From Obelidium mucronatum (lineage: Eukaryota > Chytridiomycota > Chytridiomycetes > Chytridiales > Chytriomycetaceae), in assembly GCA_025765595.1 (NCBI GenBank), contig JAIVFH010000001.1, positions 558,001-622,000 of the forward strand: DNA of 64,000 bases. Direction: 5' to 3'. Positions 1 to 10,162 of the stretch are shown here, in pieces. The translations under genes and the position numbers were made by a program. Under the pieces are notes generated by a model, which had not been told where the DNA came from, did no database searches, and was given only the letters and a program-made list of their open reading frames with translations. The first letter of the stretch is position 1. The number at the start of each line of letters is the position of its first letter.

Positions 1-3000
1 TTAATGTTGCGACGCGGGGATACAACGTCCTGAATCTGGAACGCAGAATCATCTGTGGCATCCCCACCAACACTTCCATACTCCCCACTAAATCGAGAAG
101 AGACGATCGATTCAGCGAATCTTCGACTTGGTTCACTCCGATTTTTATGAATCTGATCAGGATTAGTTTTAGAGATTGGGGCAGACTTCAAGTCGACAGA
201 AATCCTTTTCTTCTGCTTTCGGTGGTTCCTTGCACTTCCTCTTGGGTATAATTCATCATCGTCGGTTGCGCCGTCAATCTGGAACTCAGAATTCGTTTCA
301 AGATCCGAAGCATGTGGTGAGGGCGAGGGTGGGGGAGGTGGTTGTCGCTTTGAAGTTTTTGCAAAAGATTTTGTCGCAATACTCTTGAATTCGTGTTCAG
401 AATCTTGAAGTGTATCAAAATGCTTCTTCTTATTGTCCTTGGAGACACGATCGTCCGCTCGTCTTCCGTTCTTGGAATTCTTGGGGTTTCGGCCATATTC
501 ACCATCTTCTTCATCATGGTGGGGTTTGGCTTTGGAAAACTTTCCTCGAGAATTTGATGAAGAAATCGGAACATCTTCATCGTCATCTTGCGCTTTTCTA
601 GAATTGGACGACTTGACAACCACGTCTTCCTTCTCATCTTCCTCTCGCCGACTGTTTTTGGACGCAACTTTTTGTCTGGAATTAGAAGACTTCATAGCGA
701 TGTCATCATCAGAGACCCCCTCCTGCCGACGGCCATTTTTGGAAGTGACTTTTCGAGAATTGGAAGATGAAATGGGACCGTCCATATCAGAATCCTCCAT
801 GCACCGTGCGTTTTTCGACGAAACTTTTCGAGAATTAGATGACAACGAAGCGACGACGGGAATATCCATATCCGAGTCCACTTGACGCCCGTTCTTGGAA
901 TCCTTTCGCTTTTCCTCCTTACCAGACTCTTTCCGCACCCCCAACAGCTTCTCTTTCGAACTCCTGGATCGCAATGAATCCATTGAATCATTCTCATCAA
1001 ATCGGTTTTTGGCTGCCTTCTTCGAATGCTTTTTAGAGTCAGGGAAGTCATCTTCAGTGTCGTGGTCTTCAAGATTCCAATTCTTTTTCGATGATTCCGT
1101 TCTCTTTGGGATCACACCAGCTCCAGCTCCACCACTAGCAGTTGCATTGTTTTCTGGTGGAACCAAAGCATATCTTCCCAACTGACTAACCCCCTCCGCG
1201 ATTGCTTTCCTGCGGACAAATTCCTTGACTTTCGGGGACGTGATCATGAGAACGCAGGATCGTCGTTTGGAGGCATTGAGCATGTGGAATGGTTTCCGTT
1301 TCCTTGATTTTTTCTGCTTTTTTGGGGCTGGAACTTTTGGAAATGATGATGGTGGAGGAGATGCTCCTACTCCTGCTGCTGCTGCTGAAAAATAATCTGC
1401 TGATGTTGTTGCCGCTGCTTGTTTGGACGTCTTTTTGGATGATTTTTTTGGTGGTAAGTTCGACTCCTCGCGGCCATCATCGTTATCGTTATCGCCGGAA
1501 ACAGCCGGAGTTTGTGGATGTTTTAATTTAGATTGTTTTAATGGGTTCTTGGACTTGATGAAATCTGCATCGAATCCTCTCTCGGCTGGAGATTTTGGAG
1601 GATCATGTAGTTGAGCTATTTGAGATGACCAAAAAAAAAAAAAGAAAGAGCATTAGTCTCTCTTTTCTTTTTTTTTTTCTTTTTCTCCAAATAAGAAAAA
1701 GAAAAGGGTAGCTTACGTTTTCCAAGAGGTAGTGGAGATGACTCCATCCGATTACGCGTCATACGGGTGGTGGCAGGTTCACCTGAATATAGAAGACTGG
1801 ATGTTCGATTTTGCTGGATATAAGGTGTAGAAGATCGAAGAGATAATGTTCGTGGAGGTCTGTTGCGTGATGCTATCAACAAAAACTATGGTCAATCTCA
1901 AACTTGAGGAAACTAAAATTATGGAACTAACCTTCCCCGTTGCCTCTTGGTGAGCCTTCAAAAAAGCGTTTGCCGCGTTCTCCGTCTTCTCGTCGTCGTT
2001 CTGAGTCTGACTCTTGTAGTTGTGTACGCTCCTTTGGATTCGATTCCATCCGTTGTCGTTGTCGCTGCTCCCGAGGACTCCCTGTGCTCGGGGTTGGTTC
2101 TTGAGCGTCTGAGAAGTCTTCTTCAGGTCTCCTCCTTCTGGAAGTTGAACGAGAGGGTATATAACGTTTTTTGTTGCTTGATGATTCCGGCTCAGTATTC
2201 GTTTCATAGGATTCTTCGGCAGAGTGATTGCTGTTGTTGTTGTTTTTGCGGACTCTTGGTTGACTCTAAAAAAAAGTAGATCTTTTGTCGTTAGAGGCTT
2301 GAGGGAAACAAACAAGCAATTGAGAGATTGGTTGATTTTTTTGGCACGAGGCAGTAACGGGGGCACCTCCTGTAAATGAATAGTGGCGGGCGACAAAGCA
2401 TGTTTTTTGGGGATGAGTCATTCACCTGAGACCGATCCCTTTGGACTTGATCATGATGTTTGTGATTTGATGAAGGGGCTTTCGGGTCTCGACTAGAAGC
2501 AGGCAAGCCACGTCGCGCTCCTCCACCACCGCCGCCATCCAACTTGTCAAGCGCCCGTCCAGAAGCCGTTGGGATTCCTTGGATTTCATCAAGAGCGGCA
2601 TGCAAAGTGGTGGTGGGTTTTGTATGTTTCGGTTTCACTTTTGGAGTCGGGGATCGACCTCTGCCGCCGCCAGAGCGAGTGGCTGTGCGATTCTCGTCAG
2701 CGTAAATAGAGCCTCGCATAGAGCTTCTTGTGCTGATGCGGTGTTTTGAGGAACCGATTGGTTTATAGAGTTGTTTGATGGTGCTGTTTTGGGTGGTCTC
2801 TCCTGGAATTGTTCTGTCACGCGTTGGCTGGCCCTTAATGTTGTTGTGCCCTTTCTCGGATGTCCTGGGAGGTCTCTCCCGCCGGTGCGGAGACGAATTG
2901 GGCATCCAAGTCAGCGGGTAATTAAGGGTGGTGCGGTCCCAAGAGAAATTGTGAAATCAAAAATTGATTGAAAATAACAAGGGAACAAGAGTGATTACAG

Positions 3001-4204
3001 GAGCCCAACAGTTCCAGGCAGGAATTGAAGAAATGAGCCATGTTGTTCAATAATTTGCGTAGATCTAGGTCACCCTCACTGACAATGTTGACGAAAGAAG
3101 CGTAAAGGAGGTGGCTTTTAACGGTGTCTTTATTATTTTCCATTACTGCTAATTACAATTGCACCAAACATCTGATTTAAATCGTCAGAAAATTGAATAG
3201 GTTGCTGAAGTCGCATGCGTTCTCTGCTTCGACTTGTGTTTCGCGATCCCGGACGGGATTGAGATTCTACATGATTAAATCCATTAGCAATTAAAGGAGA
3301 GACAAAAAATAGGTCACATTCGCCAACCTTGAACAGGATGATCATGTTGTTTGGGTTCTCCAGAGTTTCTTCTCCTACCACGTGATGGCGGGCGACTCGC
3401 TGGTTTAGATGGAGAAACAGAGGGAGAAACTGGAGAGACTGGCGACGTGACTATTTCCCCGCTTGAGCTGGATGTGCGTTCTCTGCCGTGCGAGTGTGAT
3501 CTGAAGCGATTGTTTGAGCTTGTAAAATTGGTTGTCGATGTTGGTGATGCTGCCGGACTGAGCGGCCGCGGCCTGTGTCTCTGTGGTGAAGTTGGAGTAG
3601 TTCGCGCGTTGAAGTTGTGGTTGATGTTGCTGGTGTTGGTGTTGTTTGACTGCAGTGCCTTCCCTCTCTGGCCAGAACCCGAAGTTGGGCCCAGACCAGA
3701 ACCAGAACCAGACGGCGGCAGCGCATTTGGCGTGCGCGGTCTTCGTGAAGGCGACTGAGAGTGAGAGTGAGAGTGTGAGTGCGATGGACGCGACTGCGAA
3801 GGCGATCTGGTTGGGTTGTTGAAGTAAGCGATGGGCGCAGTTTTGCTCGAAGCGGCCTGGCTCTTGCTTGCGCCTGTGCTTGTACTTGCGCCCTGCGTGC
3901 TTTGCGCAGCGCTTCGTTCGCGCGAGTGCGCCAGCGACTTGTCTCTGCTGCGGCTGTGGCTTCTGCCCGGCCGCTCGTTCGAGTTCGACAGCGAATTCAT
4001 CCGCGAGCGAACACTCAGCGGCGCGCGCAGATGCGTCGAGTGCGAAAGAACTTCCGCCTTTGCAGCGGCTGCGTGCGTGTCGCTGAAGCTGCGCTGCATT
4101 TGGTTTTGGTTTATTCTTTTATTCCCACGTGGTGTCTCAGATAACAAGGTGAACAGCTTGATCACGGAGTTAAGCGGGTTCTGAGTGTGCGCTTGTGAAG
4201 ACAT
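1..4204 (-). CDS. Ser/Arg-rich disordered protein with SNSRK repeats, 3' end missing
   Basis: A multi-exon minus-strand gene that starts at the ATG at 4204 (MSSQAHTQNPLNS) and runs off the left edge. The first exon (to about 3330) is rich in S, R, H, P and G with SRSRE/SRGRER-like runs. A short exon near 3165-3265 reads ESQSRPGSRNTSRSRER in frame, after an intron ending in a TAG acceptor. Later exons lie near 2420-2920, 1930-2270 and 1-1615. A stretch around 1170-1260 (ITSPKVKEFVRRKAIAEGV) looks more ordered. Downstream of it, at about 540-870, five degenerate copies of an SSNSRK(V)xSKN unit occur. The long plus-strand readings over 1-1200 and 3350-4180 are shadows, since the repeat and splice logic works only on the minus strand. 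No family recognised; an RS-like RNA-associated or cytoskeletal scaffold is possible but unproven. Exon borders are approximate. Confidence 0.6.
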
Positions 4205-4420
4205 TCGTGAGACTGGCTCAGTCTCTGTTGCTGCTGTTCTCTTTCTCGAATCTGACCTGCTATATTTACGCCTAATTTAAAATCACGAATGCAGATATAA
4301 AATTCCGTTGGCTAAGCTTCGGAACGAGAACGTGTTTGACTGTGTTTGATCATCAGGTGCTGAGGAAAACTGTTTTTACAATAATAAAACAATTACCACT
4401 CGGACACAATGGCCATTTAA

Positions 4421-5798
4421 GTTGCACAAGCTCCGTTTCTTATTGACACTTTGCGACTCTCTCGTGTTTCTCCGTCGCTCAACGTGGCTGTTCTCAAGGC
4501 AGAGTGCCAAGCCAGAGGATACCCTGACGCTACAATCAAGGCAAACTCTAAACAAAAAAATGATCTCCTCTTGCTTCTGGTTGACGGTACTATCCTTCTG
4601 AGTGCCACGAAGGAATATCAGATTGTTGAGCAATTGAAGGCGCTGATATCCACCGAGCGCTCGGAAAAGCGTGATGCTGCATTGCAGGTGTGTAACAGTG
4701 TGTTTCTCGCCGGATGTTAGTGTCATCTAGCCTTGGGCGATATCATCCCGCTGCAAAAAAGGAAGCCGAAAAAATTCTTTCACGCGCCTGCGAAATCGAT
4801 TCTCAAAAAATCCATCACACCATTCCTGTTCATGCCTCTGCCCACGGGTGTGCTCTCATGGCTCCATCCAGCTTGATTCGTCTCCATGGATTCGCGCGTG
4901 AACGCTCAGCCGTGTGTGATACCAAATGGCCTGGCTGTACTCGCCAACCTGTTGTCTTGTCTTGTGATGCCTGTAACTTTGATTTGTGCAACAATTGTGC
5001 TGAACTGGCGAAATTGGATCTGGCGACGCGTGAGCAACGGAAACGCGTTTTGATTCAACAAGAAGAAAGAAGACGGCAGCTTTTGCTTGAGCAACAGTTG
5101 CGTCGAGAACGTGAACGGGAAGAAAGGGAACTCGCCGAGAAGAGAGAGCGTTTGGAATTTGTAAACAAGTTGAATGTAAGATTGACAATTTGTTTTTTAT
5201 TTCACTTGCCTTTTTTGTGTGATACTCGACGAGATCACGCAACCTCTTTGTAAATCAACCCTTTTCTTTTTAGGCAACAAAGGCCTCCGTAAAGGTTCCA
5301 AAAGGAGCAAATAAGGATAAAAACAAATTGCTCAAATACGTTGTCTGGAGCTCGGATGGATATGACAACGACGGTATAAGCTACACATCTTTTGCCCCAA
5401 CTGCTTTGAACTGATGCCATTCCCAAAATAATACATCTTGAAAACAAAAAAAAGGCTGGCACTCGTACAATGGCGCACCCGACAAAGAATTCGATTCCTC
5501 CTTTTCATCAAAAGCAGATGCAAATGCTCGCGTCAATTACCTCTTTTACGTCAAAAACTGTTGGGGTCTTGGAGTGGATGAAATGATGACTGGTGAAGAG
5601 ATTGATGAAAAGGAAACAGCAGGCTTGTTGCGCTTGGAGGTCTGTCCACCTGACAGCACTCGTTGGACGGTTGCTGCTGTCACGAAAGAGGCTTTCCAGT
5701 TTTTGGATAATGCTCGTCACGGGGGTGGTGATTCTGAAGATTCTGAAGGTGAGATGGATGGGGATGGTGTCAGATACTCCTATGGAGCAGCGTGGTGA
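4421..5798 (+). CDS. SAP-like, Cys-rich zinc finger and coiled-coil protein
   Basis: Four exons can be followed: about 4421-4689, 4731-5175, 5274-5373 and 5455-5798, joined by 41-98 bp GT-AG introns that keep frame. The first exon has a SAP-like helix-extension-helix stretch (LNVAVLKAECQARGYPDATI). The second has a Cys-rich finger with CDxxWPGC and CDACNFDLCNNC spacing, similar to a ZZ or RING-like zinc site. It is followed by about 50 residues of R/E/Q-rich coiled coil. The last exon is acidic and ends GVRYSYGAAW at the TGA at 5796-5798. No in-frame ATG occurs in the first exon, and an in-frame TAA sits at 4418-4420, so a 5' exon is probably missing from this model. SAP plus zinc finger suggests a nucleic-acid or chromatin role; this is inference only. 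Confidence 0.55.
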
Positions 5799-5912
5799 AG
5801 GTTGACAAAAGTTTGGATAAAACGATTTTTATGAAAATTGAGTGATCACTTTGCAGGTCAAGTAAAAACGCTCAAAAAAACAAAAAGTGTCCATTCTGAA
5901 GAATTTTAGAGA

Positions 5913-7838
5913 ATGGAGTCATTGGATGGGTTCATCTGGTTTCTTGTGGCCCCTCACATCACGAATGTGACCACTGCCTCCCGCCTCTCTCGCACAAACC
6001 GCTCTCTCAACTCAATCTGCAATGACCGCTGCATCTCACTCTGCTTCTCTCGAAAGTTCCTTACAACTCTCAAGACTGATTTGGAACACGAATCTCTTGC
6101 TGCGCTTATCCCATCAGAACCAATACCAGATTGGATCCTCGAAGCAGGCTGCTTGATCCCGCCCACTGATGCCATCAAAGACATGCTGCTGGGACATGTA
6201 TCGGTAGCTCTGAAAGCCGCTTATGAGACGCACAAATTACACGTTGAGTATTACACTCATCCACTCAAAGAGATTCTTGGGTGGTGTCGATACGTGTTCC
6301 ACAGCACTTTCGATCATTTAACTGATCCCTTGGTCTTCAATTATGATGGTGAAGGGGATGATGAAACGGCCAAAATACGTATTATCCACTTGAGGTTACC
6401 AAGCAAAGCTGCAAATGAGGCGTATTCGAAATATGCTGGAGGCTTGCTTTGGTTAGCGTGTGCGAATTCTGAATCGTATACGCCTGTCATCAGCTTGTTG
6501 ATTCCGCGATCTACATCTTGTGGGGTTATCAGGTCTGATTTTCAGACTTGTGAGAAGGGAGAAGATGTGGTTTACGATCCTTGTCAAGCAGAATTATGTG
6601 AATTGTTCAATGGGGGTGTAATGATGGCGCCAGGGACCAAGTTTACGAGGGGGTTGTTTCAAACCAGTCTACGTGATTATCAACATCGACGCATTTTGGA
6701 AGATCTTCTGGGGCAATTCCAAGGACGTGTGCAACCTGGGCCCATTGATGTTAAGACGCTGTTTTATGCTCTCTTCAATGTTTCGGAGCCACACGGGTTT
6801 GATACTGCAGTGTTACGAGACTGGGTTCCCCTTTGGTTTCCTTCAATTAATGTCCTGTATGAAGATCGCCTTGCAATGCATGCCATGTTGAGTGATGGCG
6901 ATGAGAATTTTATCAGTCTATTGTCGAAACATATTGAGAGGATTCACAGAAAACACGCTTTTCAAGCGTTTGGACCTGTGCTCTATGAAACACATTTTCC
7001 TTGGTTCATGGACGACGATCCAATGGAAACGGACGGCTCAGATTCTGAAATTTCGGAATCTAGTGTCATGGAGGAGGATGAGGAGGAGGAGGAGGAGAAG
7101 GAGGAAGATGATTTGATGGAGCCGGGAGAATGGGTTGAAGCTGATTGGGATGCTCAGAATCACGTAAATCTTGGCATCACTGATGCAGCATACTACTCGT
7201 ATCGCAAAGCCGACAATACGGAAAGCATATTTTCTGAAGAGGACTGGAATGATATTCTTGAAAGTCCTTACATGTTCTCAAAGTCAACTGTTACAGTGTT
7301 GTTTCAAGCCATAACGGCAACTTCAGCAGGGAATCTTTGGTTTAAAAGCAATGAAACTTCTCGGTCTTTCTTTGTCTCAGGCTTGATGGATATTTGGTGG
7401 AGGGAATGGGATCCCCTTGACAGCGATCTGATTGAGAATTCCACGTTGCTGTGTTCGGCGGCAGACACAGATACAATGTCGAAATTGAACAAGAGGCAAG
7501 TATTGAAGGACCTCTTGCATTCTTTTGAAGGAGTTGCTGAAGTGGACAAGGACAAGGACCCTTTGGCACTTGCTTTCTTCTTTTTGCTTGCTTTGGCTAC
7601 TGCGCACATATCCAAGAGGAAATATGGACAAAGAGTGTACAAACAAGAGCTTGAAGTTTTGTTGGGATACCGGGAGTTGTGGACCGCCAATCCATATAAC
7701 CTGAACGTCAATGCGCCACTGCCACAGTTAGCCACTCTCGAAGATCGACTTTCAATTATTCGTCTGACAAATTATAACCTGGATGATCGGCTGAATCTTC
7801 TTTCGAATATTAAGATAAAATCTCACAATACAGAATAA
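5913..7838 (+). CDS. hypothetical protein with F-box-like N-terminus
   Basis: A single uninterrupted 641-residue reading frame from the ATG at 5913 to TAA, 115 bp after the previous gene. The N-terminus (WFLVAPHITNVTTASRLSRTNRSLNSICND) has the pattern of a degenerate F-box: a hydrophobic start, then L-S-R-T-N-R and a short helix. Around residues 375-415 there is a strongly acidic D/E run (EEDEEEEEEKEEDD). The rest is helical-looking with no motif I recognise. The reading opposite at 7304-7735 is a shadow. If the F-box is real, it would be a substrate adaptor for an SCF ubiquitin ligase; I cannot confirm that from sequence alone. Confidence 0.6.
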   Translation: MESLDGFIWFLVAPHITNVTTASRLSRTNRSLNSICNDRCISLCFSRKFLTTLKTDLEHESLAALIPSEPIPDWILEAGCLIPPTDAIKDMLLGHVSVALKAAYETHKLHVEYYTHPLKEILGWCRYVFHSTFDHLTDPLVFNYDGEGDDETAKIRIIHLRLPSKAANEAYSKYAGGLLWLACANSESYTPVISLLIPRSTSCGVIRSDFQTCEKGEDVVYDPCQAELCELFNGGVMMAPGTKFTRGLFQTSLRDYQHRRILEDLLGQFQGRVQPGPIDVKTLFYALFNVSEPHGFDTAVLRDWVPLWFPSINVLYEDRLAMHAMLSDGDENFISLLSKHIERIHRKHAFQAFGPVLYETHFPWFMDDDPMETDGSDSEISESSVMEEDEEEEEEKEEDDLMEPGEWVEADWDAQNHVNLGITDAAYYSYRKADNTESIFSEEDWNDILESPYMFSKSTVTVLFQAITATSAGNLWFKSNETSRSFFVSGLMDIWWREWDPLDSDLIENSTLLCSAADTDTMSKLNKRQVLKDLLHSFEGVAEVDKDKDPLALAFFFLLALATAHISKRKYGQRVYKQELEVLLGYRELWTANPYNLNVNAPLPQLATLEDRLSIIRLTNYNLDDRLNLLSNIKIKSHNTE

Positions 7839-7900
7839 AAGGTGTCCAATAAGTCACACATGCAAGTGCCAAATTTAATTTTACTTCAAATCTCGAAACT

Positions 7901-8599
7901 TTAGTTCAAGCTCTCATCAACACGCAAGAATCCGCAAATCAAGTCAGCGCATGTGTCAATCGAAATAACTTCAGCCAGCGGAACATGGACAAAGATGATC
8001 TTGATCAACGGTCTGTCTTTAGTTTCGCGTCGCAATCGCCTGGCCATCAGAACAGAGCTGTAGAATATCTCATTGCAGTAATACCAGCCTGCATCACGCG
8101 ACCAAGATGCCAATGCGTTGTTGTCTTGCATCCAATCATGAAATTCCTCTACGTGAATTGGAAAAGTGGTGGGCAAAAGATCCAACGCTGTTGGCGAAGA
8201 ATCAATCTTTCCAGCCGCCGCCAGCTCCTTCTCTGCTTCCTTATCATCGCTTCCAGTGGCTGCTGATTTCCCTTCAGCCCTCTGCTTTGCCAAGTACTGA
8301 GCCAGCCCCGACTCTGCCGTCACATTGAACGCAATCGTTTCAAAGTTGACTTTGGTTGACGCTGCACTAACACCCACATGCACAATGTGCGTCAGCTCTC
8401 TGTCTTCAATCAATGGTTTGGATTCAGCGTAAAACTCTCCCAGTCCTTCGTGAGAAACAGCCACAGTGAAGTTGAACACTTGGCCGGCAAACCGTCCTTC
8501 CTTGTCAATCTCGGCGGAGACTCCCTTTGCAATTAAATCAGATGGGTTGTCGACAATGTCACGGAACGGTCCGTATCCAGTTACAATGATCTTTGGCAT
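7901..8599 (-). CDS. pyroglutamyl-peptidase I-like cysteine peptidase (family C15)
   Basis: A 232-residue single-exon protein starting MPKIIVTGYGPF at 8599. Family hallmarks appear in order: VTGxGPF and NPS near the N-terminus (residues 6-20), a Glu in NFETIAFN (E87), the catalytic cysteine in AGWYYCNEIFY (C175) and the catalytic histidine in FVHVP (H205). Members remove N-terminal pyroglutamate from peptides in the cytosol. The protein is a little longer than bacterial Pcp because of an insertion at about residues 98-138, rich in A, K and E. The frame stays open upstream to 8815, but MPKIIVTG is the normal family start. It is divergent from the secreted protein gene that starts at 8655, leaving only 55 bp between the two ATGs. 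Confidence 0.85.
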   Translation of the reverse strand: MPKIIVTGYGPFRDIVDNPSDLIAKGVSAEIDKEGRFAGQVFNFTVAVSHEGLGEFYAESKPLIEDRELTHIVHVGVSAASTKVNFETIAFNVTAESGLAQYLAKQRAEGKSAATGSDDKEAEKELAAAGKIDSSPTALDLLPTTFPIHVEEFHDWMQDNNALASWSRDAGWYYCNEIFYSSVLMARRLRRETKDRPLIKIIFVHVPLAEVISIDTCADLICGFLRVDESLN

Positions 8600-8654
8600 G
8601 TTGAACAATGTTTTCTTTTTGTTGTTGAAAAACGCCACCGGGAGCCAACCGTCA
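8600..8654. promoter_or_regulatory. 55-bp divergent intergenic region
   Basis: Lies between the ATG of the C15 peptidase (minus strand, 8599) and the proposed ATG of the secreted SMP-30-like protein (plus strand, 8655). It must hold the 5' UTRs and core promoter of at least one gene, unless transcription starts inside the neighbouring coding sequence. I see no clear TATA box. The short distance depends on the plus-strand start being right. Confidence 0.35.
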
Positions 8655-10051
8655 TGCACTGGCAACACTTGCTTTGGCTTACCGCTGGAATCACAGCCTC
8701 GACTTCTATACAAAAGCATAAATTCGATAGAGGTATTCTTTTTGATTATATTCACAATATTGTTTACCTTGTGCTTTAACAGACATCCAACAGCCGCAGA
8801 CAGATGATACAACAACTACATCATACGTATCATCAATTAAACGATGCGGCACAGACTGGTTAGAAGCCAACGAGAATTGTCATTTCATTTGCCAAACAGA
8901 CCAAGACTGTTTGGAGGATTATTCCAAATGCTGGAGAGACTTATCTAACGACGCGTGTACCGCCACTGCCGCCCGTATCGGTAATGCTAAAAAATCAGCG
9001 ATTTATAGTAATATATGATGCTAATATTATTACTTTTATAGCTCCTTCAATCGCAAACCCGGCCACAGCAATTGTTCCCTTCGCAAGCAGCCTTGACCTC
9101 GGTGCATCCATCGAAGGCATCTCAGTAACATGCGATGGAAATTTCGCTGCCGTCGGCGCATCCAAAGTGCTCCGCCTCGACACTGGGCAAATCCTGTTGG
9201 CTGGTAGCAGTGCCAGTTCACAAGGACAATTCGCGTCTTCCTACTTTCTCGGACGTAACCTGATGCTCGTTGGAGATGCCTTAGCCCATTTGATCTACAT
9301 TGTTGAAATTCCAGCAACAACAAGTACCGCCCAAACAACACCTGCAGATGTTTCAACTGTACAAACCTTATTCCCTCTCGACCCACGAATGCTTCAACCA
9401 AACGATTTCACAGTCGATAAAACCATGACCCGAGTTTACATGACTGGACAAAACTACACGGCAACAACAACAGCAGGAATTCATGGAGACTTGTGGTATT
9501 ACAACATGGTGACGGCAAATTTGATTCAAATCTCGCCCATGATTTTGGGGCAAGCTGGGATCCATAGAACAAATGGAATCGATTTGAGTCCTGATGGAAA
9601 GAGTCTCTATGTCACGTCGGCGCAGAATTTGGATTATAACATTGCTTCGGCGAAAATATTTAGGTTTGATTTGGATGCGCGGACGAAAAGTACAATAGGG
9701 AAACCCGTTGTTGTGGTTGATTTGGGAAAGGAGCTTTGGGGTTTGGGTGTTGACCCGACGGGGATGGATCCAGATGGATTGAAATGTGACGTGAAGGGGA
9801 ATTTGTATGTTGCAATGAATGGGGGAGGGATTGTGTTTCGTTGGGATCCAGTGGCTCTTGTAGGGAGCGTGATTCGATTGTCTACTGTGATGAACCCAAG
9901 CAATCTTCAGTTTGGGGGAGTAGATGGGAAGCGTCTAGTTGTGGTCGGACGTGGGTGTCGCGGCGATTTCACTGCAAGTTGTGCTGATTTTGTTGATTTG
10001 GAAGCTCCAGGTCGCGGATATTCGGATTTGAAAAAAAGTGGGCGTTGTTGA
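8655..10051 (+). CDS. secreted Cys-rich module plus SMP-30/gluconolactonase-like propeller
   Basis: Three exons: 8655-8732, 8783-8980 and 9042-10051, about 428 residues, all phases consistent. Exon 1 begins MHWQHLLWLTAGITAS, a typical signal peptide. Exon 2 encodes a Cys-rich module starting CGTDWLEANENCHF with seven Cys (C..C..C..C..C..C pattern), resembling the CGTSWADAN-type modules common on secreted proteins of chytrids and other osmotrophs. Exon 3 is a beta-propeller with NGIDLSPDGKSLYVTSA, PDGLKCDVKGNLYVAMNGG and NPSNLQFGG, the motifs of SMP-30/gluconolactonase/LRE-type lactonases. Likely an extracellular sugar-lactone hydrolase or lactonase-like binding protein; catalytic metal ligands were not assigned. 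The second and third exons alone would miss the signal peptide. Confidence 0.75.
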
Positions 10052-10162
10052 CTTTTGCTTTTTAGTACCGATTATGTATCAGGTTTATTTGGCATAATAG
10101 ACGAATGGAACAGTAAGAAAAAGGAGAAAAACCACGAAAGCCGGAGGAGATGGAAATGAAGT

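Noticed and set aside
433..885. Plus-strand Ser/Glu-rich protein
   Set aside because: The repeat and the conserved-looking ITSPKVKEFVRRK segment read only on the minus strand, with phase kept through the introns.
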